Of a stretch of 64,000 nt of DNA, positions 56,023 to 64,000 are shown piece after piece. The DNA is taken from assembly GCA_907163375.1 (NCBI GenBank), contig CAJQUW010008953.1:102501-166500 (forward strand), read 5' to 3'. A program made the translations under genes and the position numbers. Each line of letters starts with the position of its first letter. The first letter of the stretch is position 1. Source of the stretch: Prostheceraeus crozeri (Eukaryota > Platyhelminthes > Polycladida > Euryleptidae). The notes below the pieces were generated by a model. The model had not been told where the DNA came from, did no database searches, and saw only the letters and a program-made list of their open reading frames with translations.

Positions 56023-56574
56023 TAAAGTAGATACATAGACAGCTGTATATACCTAAATATCTATTATCATTGAACCGATGTCAAATCATGTGAGTCAATG
56101 ATAGCAAATGATTTGACATGGGAGCGGGAGCCCCTTGACGTGCTATGACTAATTATTTGCTTCACTATTGCACAGCAGCCAGAAAACAGCAGCGCGTGCT
56201 TTGATTGCAGTTGAAACCTTTCTCCAAACAATGCAGAGCTAAAGATTATTTTTTGACAAAGCATGTTGGAAGATGTGGCTCCCTGAGATGTGGGTGTAGA
56301 ATTTCGTAAAAACTGCTTACAGCACTATATGAAAACGAGAACCCTGCTGATGAAAATAAATATAAATGTCACCAACACATCATTTTAAGATCCAAACTCT
56401 GAACTCTTTCTACACAAAATGTTACAGGTATCTAAAGATGGAATTGTAGCAAAATGTTACGCGTATATGCAGTTGAGGGTTAATGTTAAAGTTAGTTGAG
56501 AAAGGTTATAGCGATCGAATGGATCTCTGGCTTCTAATAGTGTGAAAAGGTGAAGCGCGTTAGAATTAGCTACC
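56023..56574. other. Non-coding DNA
   Basis: I see no gene or structured repeat between the IS630-like element and the TTAA-flanked MITE. Confidence 0.45.
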
Positions 56575-56578
56575 TTAA

Positions 56579-57504
56579 CCCTCGCCCCATTGAGGGGGAT
56601 ACTTTCGCCCCCCTGCCGAATTCTTTTGAATATCTTTCAAACCAAGCAAGCTAGAGCCAGCAGATTTCTAACAGCTTACTTTCTACGTATTATGAAACTT
56701 TTGAGTAAAGGAAAATAAATTTGGCACTATACTTTTGGCGTGAGATGTGTCTTAAAATTTGAGAATGTTTGGAATATTTTGGCTGATTTCGGCATATTCA
56801 CTTCTAATGGATATTGTGGTATCAATTTTTGATGAAATAAGTTTGGATTACATAAAAGATTCTTCCTAATCAATATAAAGATATTCACAAATGCAAAGTT
56901 TTTGAATTGGAAATTATCTGTTTTCATGTACTCATGAAAATTGTACTACTAAAAATTGAAATTTAATGATTTTTTATGATATTTTCAACTTTAAGTTTTG
57001 CATCTAATCAGCAATTATTGAAAGTTTGTCATGTTGCTTATAGTCTCAGTGTTTCGATGAAAGTTCACCGAATTGGGTTGTTTCTTCACCTGCAGAAACT
57101 AAACACTAAAATGTGCGATTGCAGTGGTATTTGCGTTGAACTAAAAGTTTGAATTATCTGACCTTTGACCTCATCTAATCCAATATTGTAATCTCATAGC
57201 GATTAAAGATCATCATTTTTTAACCACTTTGACTAGATCTTTCCATTAGTGTGTGGTTTATTAGTTTTGCTGTCATTTTCCATTTCAAAAAGTGATCTAA
57301 TGAAAATTTGTTAAACATTGGCGTCTTTTGACCTTTGACTTTGACCTCAGCCCAGAGATGACTTTAGAAATAAAAAATAATGCTGTTTTTCTGAATCCCA
57401 TTTCAAAGCTCTTTCGATTGATGTCTGTGTTGGAGATCAGCAGGGGGGGTAAATTCGCCCCCCAGTGGGGCGCGTGCGAAAAAATACCTCAGTGCGGGCA
57501 AGGG
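56579..57504. mobile_element. TTAA-flanked MITE, piggyBac-like
   Basis: TTAA at 56575-56578 and 57505-57508 flanks a 926-bp piece. One end begins CCCTCGCCCCATTGAGGGGG and the other, inverted, CCCTTGCCCGCACTGAGG. Both then reach a C-rich block ending CCCCCCTGC. TTAA duplication and CCCT ends are piggyBac hallmarks. No transposase is encoded, so it would need one in trans. Two TGACCTTTGACC phrases (57161 and 57329) inside are nuclear-receptor-type half-site repeats. Confidence 0.75.
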
Positions 57505-57705
57505 TTAATCAAGGGTCCTCAAACAAAAAATCAAATTTACTTTACACTCTGAAGATAGACCTATGTGAAGTAAAGTGACCGCATCAGTGATTCACAGGCT
57601 TTCTGTCTAAATGGTGAATGATCCAATGTACATTAAAGTGAAATTGTACCAAACTCTCAATAAAGATGTCTACATTTGCATATAAGATTAAATTTTTATT
57701 TTCAG

Positions 57706-57976
57706 TGGATCTGGATAAGGAAACCTTATTTTTCAATTCAGAACATAAATTTCAAGAAGCTGTTAGTGATTGCCAGCAAATGGATGGAAGTATTGCGACA
57801 ATACTAAATAGGAAAAATGAGAAAAATGTACATGAATTGCTGGATAGAAGTGTAAATTCAGGATGCAAGTGCCAATTGAGTTCCGATGAAAGAAAGGAGC
57901 GATGCCCAGCTTTCATCGGATACCAACGCAAAAAGGGTGGATCATACAGTTGGATTGGTAAATCATCTAAATACAC
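57706..57976 (+). CDS. Host C-type-lectin-like exon
   Basis: A 271-bp exon is bounded by TTTTTATTTTCAG (acceptor) and AC|GTAAGC (donor). It encodes DLDKETLFFNSEHKFQEAVS, DCQQMDGSIATILNRKNEKN, then CQLSSDERKERCPAFIGYQR and SYSWIGKSSKYT. The pattern of aromatic start, EAVxxC, GxxIATIxNxxE and FIGYxR...W resembles the first half of a C-type lectin-like domain up to the point where a YTNW-type segment would follow. The exon enters in phase 1, which matches the donor phase of the membrane-anchor exon at 14721, and leaves with two bases. I could not find the following exon in the next 6 kb. Calcium-binding residues would lie in that missing part. Confidence 0.6.
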
Positions 57977-59751
57977 GTAAGCCTCATGAAGCTTTGTAGC
58001 ATTTCTGATCATCAAAGTTTGGTAGGTATTCCCGATCATCATGATGCCCTGCAAACTCATAGGCACTAAAAAATTTCCCAACAATCAGCCTCAGCTATCT
58101 GTAAAGCGCAATTTCTAACAGACTTTCATGCACTGACCCTATTTGCTTCCGGCTATATTTTGTAGGATAATTTAATCCAAATTAACATTTCAAGCTTCTA
58201 GAGATAGAAGAGTACATTCTTAAAAATGGTAGTTCTTCAAAGATAATCATAAAAATAGCTTTTAGAAAAACCAACGAGAAATGAGTGAGAAGGCAGTTTG
58301 AGCCGATGTTGATGTATTAAAAATAACCTATTGCAACGAGAAATAGTTGTTCAAAAACCATCTAATATTAGTTCTCGTAGTTTCGTTTCTTGGATGCCAT
58401 ATTTAGGAACGTTGAATCAGATTGTTGAGGCCAAGACATACAACCTTTGGCGACCGACAGCATTTCCTATGCATTTTGTCTTCTACTTTGTTTGGCTTCA
58501 ATTTTAATTTGAGAAGAATGAGCATGTGAAGCATTAGCAAAAGAAGCATGGAAGAGATATCTTGGACGAAACGTTTGCGGACAATGGTACCAAATGGTCT
58601 AAACTCAACGTCAGACTACAACAGAGTAATGAATTTCGTGGTTCCCTTCAACGAATGTAGTGGACAAGCTGTACGCCTCTGTAATCAGCTGACTGGAGAT
58701 GTAGAGATTCGTGGCTCTTTCCTCTCCAGCAAGAATTTAGGCTATTTTGAACTGTAATCGCTAGAGACATATTTAAATATCATAGAATTAGTATATGTAG
58801 GTAGAGTGTAGACTCAAAAAAGTATCTGCATACAGTGAAAATTTTTATATGATAAGATTCAGTTTTTTGCGGAGATTACGTTCTTGCGGTCAAAAAAATT
58901 ATTTGATCAGATATTTGAAAAAATTATTTGCAACAGACGAGAAGAACACCTGATTGTCGCCAACGTCAACTTCTGACAAGGCACTACTGATCAATTGACT
59001 GAGTCAAAATTATTATTTTTGTTATATCTTGATAAAAATCCTTATTTTGAAAATTTGAATCCTATTTTGAAATCATTTCTGTGTGTCAAAAGTCAAAATC
59101 ATTTATTTCTCGACAAGAGAACACGAAATATTAATAATGACTTTGTCCAGACATTGGAAATACATGTAGTCATGTGCATTTTGACACTTGAAGGAGAGGA
59201 CATTGCAATGATACGAATGGCATTTGGATAGATTTATTCATAACACCAGTCACATGAATTGTGTATTTCCAATTAGAGATCACATGTGCATATAAATACA
59301 AAGCGGTCCGATAAAATATTAAATTATTTATGGCATCCTAAAACACTTTTCATACCTAGTTAGCAAGTCTAATGATAAAGAGGTCCAGAACATTGATTTT
59401 TAATGAAATATTAAAATACTAAGCAATTCACATTTCAAATTATCTCACCTCAAATGGAGCATACGAGTTAAGACAGTTGGGTATGATTGAAATAGTTGTT
59501 CGGAACGTAGTAATTGTTCGTTCCTGACAAAAAAACATTAGCACGGATTTTTTGAGGGCAGCAATGTAGGACATTTGAGGACGCATCCTTTATTGTATTG
59601 AGGTCTCTATATCTCCCTATGTTTAATTATTGAACCGAACTATACCGGACATTGCCGCTCAGCTTCATATGAATATGGCTCCCCCGTAATATCAATATGC
59701 ACAGGCGCAGTTGGGTCCAATGCTTTGTAAAAGTTCAAACTACATTGATCC
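57977..59751. other. Intronic or intergenic DNA
   Basis: A 69-codon ORF at 58548-58757 ends FLSSKNLGYFEL with a stop. It does not resemble the second half of a lectin domain, and its splice signals are unconvincing. No other gene is seen. Confidence 0.4.
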
Positions 59752-61562
59752 ATGGACTCCTAGTAGCCCGGGAGCTACTGACACTTTCTTCCTAAAATCG
59801 TGCACAAAGGACTTGATGGTATGGACTTGTAGATCATGAAACGCTGAATACAAAAATCAAATTCTTTGAGTGTCACAACCAGTCGCTTTTAGTTATAGGT
59901 AAGGTTAAAGGATACCCATTGGAATCCAATGGTAAAATTCAAGAAATATCTATGGATTGTGAAACACTTGGCAATTTTCGAACATTTCTTTTGCCGAAAA
60001 GAAACTATTTATCAGAATGCCATGAAATTTGAAGCATGATTGAACTCAGAACATCAACTTTGACGTAAACGTTGAAGTTGGTCACGTGATTCAGTATTTG
60101 ATGTTTGAGAGCCTCTATAGAATGAGTAAAATCTACAAAATTAAGTCAAAACATGAAATTTACTCTCTTTGTAGAGGCTCTCAGACATCAAATACTGAAT
60201 CACGTGACCAACTTCAACGTTTACGTCAAAGTTGATGTTCTGAGCTCAATCATGCTTCAAATTTCATGGCATTCTGATAAATAGTTTCTTTTCGGCAAAA
60301 GAAATGTTCGAAAATTGCCAAGTGTTTCACAATCCATAGATATTTCTTGAATTTTACCATTGGATTCCAATGGGTATCCTTTAACCTTACCTATAACTAA
60401 AAGCGACTGGTTGTGACACTCAAAGAATTTGATTTTTGTATTCAGCATTTTATGATCTACAAGTCCATACCATTAAGTCCTTTGTGCCCGATTTTAGGAA
60501 GAAAGTGTCAGTAGCTCCCGTCCTATAGATATATAACACCTGGACTGAAACCTGAAATTCATTTGTACGCAAGACGGCCGATTTGACTCTGATAGTGGAA
60601 GGAGAAAAATATTAGTTATTAAATGAAAGTGATATGATTTAAGAAAAGGAAGTAGGAGTTTCTGGAAATCAGAAGAATATGGGTTTGCGACCAACCATTC
60701 AGCTATCTTTAGCTCACTTTTTTTGAATGTTATCTTCGTCTTTTTCTTTGTATCTGCTATGAGATGTCGCAAGAAATAAAAGTTTCATGTTACTGATCAT
60801 CGTCTTACTCACGAATAAAGGACATTGAAAAACTGATATCTTGAACTATTTCATATATCAGATTTGAGATTATGAATGTTTTGAGAAATTGATTCAAATA
60901 GCTCCTACCGTTGTTATCACACCACATCTTGTTGGTCCTGAAAATGTCACTATATCCGTTCAATTGCTCGTACAGCAAAAATACTGCTCCCTTTATGCTT
61001 TATGATAATCCCCTTAGGATCTGCATCATTGTGTTGAGTCGCAGTTCGGTACCAGAGAGCCAATTTCTAGTCTCATGGCTAGGCTATCATTATGGACTAT
61101 AGAGTTACGAAACAATCGATGTGGTCTTTAAACTGATGTGTTCTTTACACTGTGGACTACAATGCGCAGAAATACTGAATGTGGCTGAAACTTTCTGTCC
61201 GATCGAAAGATCAACATTTTGTACAACAACCAGTAAAGTTACTTAAAAATTCCTGCTAACTTTTTATTGCACAAATCATACAATATGAAAACTTAGTATG
61301 ATGTTGCACAAATCATGCAGTGAAGCACTATTGTTCCATTTAATATTGTCAATATTCTATATTCAGTCAAGGATGAACAGTTGGTCGCAAACCCATATTC
61401 TTCTGATTTCCAAAAGCTCCTATTTCCTTTTCTTGAATTATATCACTTTCATTTAATGACCAATATTTTTCTCAATCTACAATCAGAGTCAAACCGTCCG
61501 TCTTGAGTGCAACGAATTTCAGCTTTCAGTCCAGGTGTTATACGGTATATCTAGGAGTCCAT
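59752..61562. mobile_element. Non-autonomous TIR element with a nested palindrome
   Basis: The left end ATGGACTCCTA (59752-59762) and the sequence resuming at about 60526 (ATAGATATATAACACCTGGA) are matched inverted by 61385-61562. Outer arms cover roughly 190 bp including CAGAAGAATATGGGTTTGCG. The left arm is split by the palindrome inserted at 59763-60520. No transposase is encoded in the remaining ~1 kb. Superfamily unknown, and the target duplication is not clear. Confidence 0.65.
59763..60520. mobile_element. 758-bp near-perfect palindromic (foldback) element
   Basis: Two arms of about 360 bp (59771-60130 and 60159-60520) are almost exact inverted copies around a 28-bp centre. Ends read CGGGAGCTACTGACACTTTC. 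The direct repeat TCCTA (59758-59762 and 60521-60525) flanks it and breaks the arm of the surrounding element, so it is an insertion with a probable 5-bp duplication. No coding capacity beyond fortuitous ORFs. Confidence 0.8.
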
Positions 61563-61684
61563 AATCAATCCCAAATGTTTGTGGATATCATCTTTTGAAC
61601 TGCAATGAGAGGTATATTGAAGTTCAAGAAAAATAGATATACTGTCGTGTAGAGGCAGTTAGGCCGCTGTCACACAGGAAAAGG

Positions 61685-62982
61685 CGTCTTCCATGGCCCG
61701 TCTTCCATGTTACTCGCCTCATTGCACATTCTTTATAAAGCGTCTTCCATGGCCCGTCTTCCATGTTACTCGCCTCATTGCACATTCTTTATAAAGCGTC
61801 TTCCATGGCCCGTCTTCCATGTTACTCGCCTCATTGCACATTCTTTATAAAGCGTCTTCCATGGCCCGTCTTCCATGTTACTCACCTCATTGCACATTCT
61901 TTATAAAGCGTCTTCCATGGCCCGTCTTCCATGTTACTCGCCTCATTGCACATTCTTTATAAAGCGTCTTCCATGGCCCGTCTTCCATGTTACTCGCCTC
62001 ATTGCACATTCTTTATAAAGCGTCTTCCATGGCCCGTCTTCCATGTTACTCGCCTCATTGCACATTCTTTATAAAGCGTCTTCCATGGCCCGTCTTCCAT
62101 GTTACTCGCCTCATTGCACATTCTTTATAAAGCGTCTTCCATGGCCCGTCTTCCATGTTACTCGCCTCATTGCACATTCTTTATAAAGCGTCTTCCATGG
62201 CCCGTCTTCCATGTTACTCGCCTCATTGCACATTCTTTATAAAGCGTCTTCCATGGCCCGTCTTCCATGTTACTCGCCTCATTGCACATTCTTTATAAAG
62301 CGTCTTCCATGTTACTCGCCTCATTGCACATTCTTTATAAAGCGTCTTCCATGTTACTCGCCTCATTGCACATTCTTTATAAAGCGTCTTCCATGGCCCG
62401 TCTTCCATGTTACTCGCCTCATTGCACATTCTTTATAAAGCGTCTTCCATGGCCCGTCTTCCATGTTACTCGCCTCATTGCACATTCTTTATAAAGCGTC
62501 TTCCATGGCCCGTCTTCCATGTCACTCGCCTCATTGCACATTCTTTATAAAGCGTCTTCCATGGCCCGTCTTCCATGTTACTCGCCTCATTGCACATTCT
62601 TTATAAAGCGTCTTCCATGGCCCGTCTTCCATGTTACTCGCCTCATTGCACATTCTTTATAAAGCGTCTTCCATGGCCCGTCTTCCATGTTACTCGCCTC
62701 ATTGCACATTCTTTATAAAGCGTCTTCCATGGCCCGTCTTCCATGTTACTCGCCTCATTGCACATTCTTTATAAAGCGTCTTCCATGTTACTCGCCTCAT
62801 TGCACATTCTTTATAAAGCGTCTTCCATGTTACTCGCCTCATTGCACATTCTTTATAAAGCGTCTTCCATGGCCCGTCTTCCATGTTACTCGCCTCATTG
62901 CACATTCTTTATAAAGCGTCTTCCATGGCCCGTCTTCCATGTTACTCGCCTCATTGCACATTCTTTATAAAGCGTCTTCCAT
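61685..62982 (+). repeat. 56-bp/42-bp minisatellite with higher-order structure
   Basis: The unit is 56 bp and contains GCGTCTTCCATGGCCCGTCT, TACTCGCCTCATTGCACATT and CTTTATAAA. About 11 units of 56 bp are followed by a 476-bp higher-order block made of two 42-bp and seven 56-bp units. A second pair of 42-bp units then begins at about 62776. The 42-bp variant lacks one of two internal 14-bp near-repeats (GTCTTCCATGGCCC and GTCTTCCATGTTAC), as expected from unequal pairing within the unit. Sequence divergence between units is almost nil. Confidence 0.95.
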
Positions 62983-63096
62983 AAGGCGTGATGATCAGAT
63001 TTTCATCTGCCGTATTCCACTTTCCAATCGTCCATCGCCCGCTTTCACCTTCACAGTCACTCTAGGGAAATCCATTTCCGATACGTCACCGTTGCT

Positions 63097-63461
63097 ATGA
63101 CTACTGTCTTGATTTACCAATGCTTTCTCATGCTGATTAACACAAGACAGGGCTCATTCAATTTCGTTCTGATGGCTGCCAATCGGCTACATCCTGTGAT
63201 ACTGCATTACTACACACGCATGGAAACCAGGAAAAGACGGCGAACTTGGGTTCGGCCGATTTTCGCCAATAGGCAGAAGTGCGAGTATCCCACATTATTC
63301 CCAAAGATGAAAGATGATCCCGAGAAATTTTTTAATTATACAAGAATGTCATATGGGTCTTTTTCGGATTTGCTATCCCTGATCGAGCTGAGGATTACCC
63401 CTGGTCAATCGAATTACAGGGCATCTATTGGCGCCGAACAACGTTTACTTATTACATTGAG
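63097..63461 (+). CDS. PIF/Harbinger transposase, first exon
   Basis: The exon encodes a 122-residue N-terminal part: METRKRRRTWVRPIFANRQK, then YPTLFPKMKDDPEKFFNYTR, MSYGSFSDLLSLIE and SIGAEQRLLITLR. This region, with the (R/K)xWVRP and the closing AEQRLLITLR, is characteristic of HARBI1-like DDE_Tnp_4 proteins and precedes the catalytic domain. It ends exactly at TTGAG|GTAAGT (63461/63462), a strong donor placed where relatives continue with a (F/Y)LATG segment. The in-frame ATG at 63097 opens the frame. A later ATG (the METRK methionine) may be the true start. Confidence 0.8.
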
Positions 63462-63782
63462 GTAAGTTCCTACTCATCGATTTTGTTACGCAGACTTGCT
63501 GAAATTGCATTTAGGCACTACCAGCATATGTTCAAGCATTTAGTTTAATTTAAGAAAAAACCTTAACAATCAGAGATGCCGCTATAGTTTACATGACCAT
63601 ACGTTTAGCATAGTTAGTAAAGGACAGTCACGTCATTGCACTAAAATGAACCAAAGGTAACGAACTGATGAATAGATGCAACTAATGAAAAGTTCGAAAT
63701 GCCGACTGGCAGTTGATGCATTTCAGACTACACTGTTCGCCTATATCACCGTCAAAAGTCTTGATTGCAATAATAGGTGGAA
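63462..63782. other. Probable intron of the Harbinger transposase
   Basis: It starts with GTAAGT. A pyrimidine-poor ATTTAG occurs at about 63509-63514, but the sequence after it does not continue the transposase. No gene is seen. Confidence 0.4.
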
Positions 63783-63805
63783 CCGGGCCGCTATTAACGG
63801 CCCGG
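63783..63805. other. GC-rich hairpin
   Basis: CCGGGCCG and CGGCCCGG pair perfectly around the loop CTATTAA. It is followed by another CCGG-rich phrase. The purpose is unknown. Confidence 0.5.
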
Positions 63806-63991
63806 ACCCGGCCAGAATGAATTTTGTGTCTGGACCCGGCGACAAAGTTGATCGCGTCGGACACTACTATCATGAACGGAAATATCAATTATGTTAACTG
63901 AATTAATCAAAAGTCTGTCCTTTGACTCATTTCCATTTTCAAAATCGTGTTCCAGAAGGCTCTGCTCTTCCTCAATATCAAAGTCCGACAT
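63794..63991 (-). CDS. Possible start of a minus-strand gene at the window edge
   Basis: A start in good context (ACCATGTCGGAC) at 63991 opens MSDFDIEEEQSLLEHDFENG, a strongly acidic N-terminus, continuing about 65 codons. Harbinger elements carry a second gene (Myb/SANT-like) often in opposite orientation, so this could be its first exon. I have no motif to prove it. Confidence 0.3.
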   Translation of the reverse strand: MSDFDIEEEQSLLEHDFENGNESKDRLLINSVNIIDISVHDSSVRRDQLCRRVQTQNSFWPGPGR

Positions 63992-64000
63992 GGTGAACAA

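Larger units (their letters stand above)
61663..64000 (+). mobile_element. PIF/Harbinger transposon, left part (runs off the window)
   Basis: GGCCGCTGTCACACAGGAAA starts just after TTA (61660-61662). PIF/Harbinger elements duplicate a TWA trinucleotide and often start with G-rich, TCACA-containing ends. A minisatellite follows, then the first exon of a DDE_4-type transposase. The right end lies beyond the window. Confidence 0.6.

Noticed and set aside
58548-58757. Second half of the lectin domain
   Set aside because: It lacks the WND and paired-cysteine pattern expected after the 57706-57976 exon, and no matching acceptor phase was found.
62211-62970. Long ORFs in the minisatellite on both strands
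   Set aside because: They are translations of the tandem unit (MLLASLHILYKASS repeats) that stay open by chance of unit length; no gene signals.
61685-62982. Regular 56-bp repeats might suggest a CRISPR array
   Set aside because: The whole unit repeats, there are no unique spacers, and the context is animal DNA within a transposon. It is a minisatellite.

Overview
The window is AT-rich, intron-bearing animal DNA, most likely from a marine or aquatic invertebrate. The evidence is host exons with canonical GT/AG splice sites and a dense, nested set of animal transposons: Tc1/mariner, a TIR transposon ending in CACGGTGG, piggyBac-like, PIF/Harbinger, LINE, Penelope-like, Polinton and a tRNA-derived SINE. 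The exact phylum cannot be read from the sequence. Only two host exons are convincing. One is a 44-codon first exon with a membrane anchor (14589-14721, +). The other is a C-type-lectin-like exon (57706-57976, +). Their splice phases are compatible, so almost everything between them could be one transposon-filled intron.

Layout: 388-2155 decayed Tc1 element with TA duplication; 3825-4228 LINE reverse transcriptase tail; 5487-9488 a 4-kb transposon with long TIRs, CACGGTGG ends and a zinc-rich transposase; 11082-11740 a truncated Penelope-like insert with a GIY-YIG nuclease piece; 13095-13250 a pol III-type SINE carrying what looks like a complete hammerhead ribozyme; 17525-52429 a Polinton with 2.2-kb terminal inverted repeats, itself split by a 16.6-kb head-to-tail array of Naiad-type Penelope-like elements (about 25421-42010) and by a Tc1 fragment (46400-47236); 53095-53709 piggyBac-like N-terminus; 53791-56020 a nearly whole Tc1/IS630-like element; 56579-57504 a TTAA-flanked MITE; 59752-61562 a TIR element with a 758-bp near-perfect palindrome inserted in it; 61663 to the window end, a PIF/Harbinger element whose front is a 56/42-bp minisatellite.

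The Polinton is a fossil with several breaks. It keeps recognisable parts: integrase with chromodomain, packaging ATPase, adenovirus-type protease, major and minor capsid proteins, a small basic protein, and accessory genes (RING finger protein, PD-(D/E)xK-like nuclease, small membrane glycoprotein, several TATA-driven short genes). No protein-primed DNA polymerase gene is visible. Its two TIR arms are nearly identical, which suggests recent insertion or recent arm exchange. The Naiad array is younger still. Its two outer units share variants that the inner units lack, which marks them as the original pseudo-LTR pair. The inner units, especially 33.2-40.6 kb, carry many small insertions and deletions that look more like assembly error than evolution.

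The most interesting items are the SINE/hammerhead fusion at 13.1-13.25 kb, the Naiad array and its internal history, the inward promoter plus conserved hairpins within the Polinton TIRs, the accessory gene set of the Polinton, and the CACGGTGG transposon.
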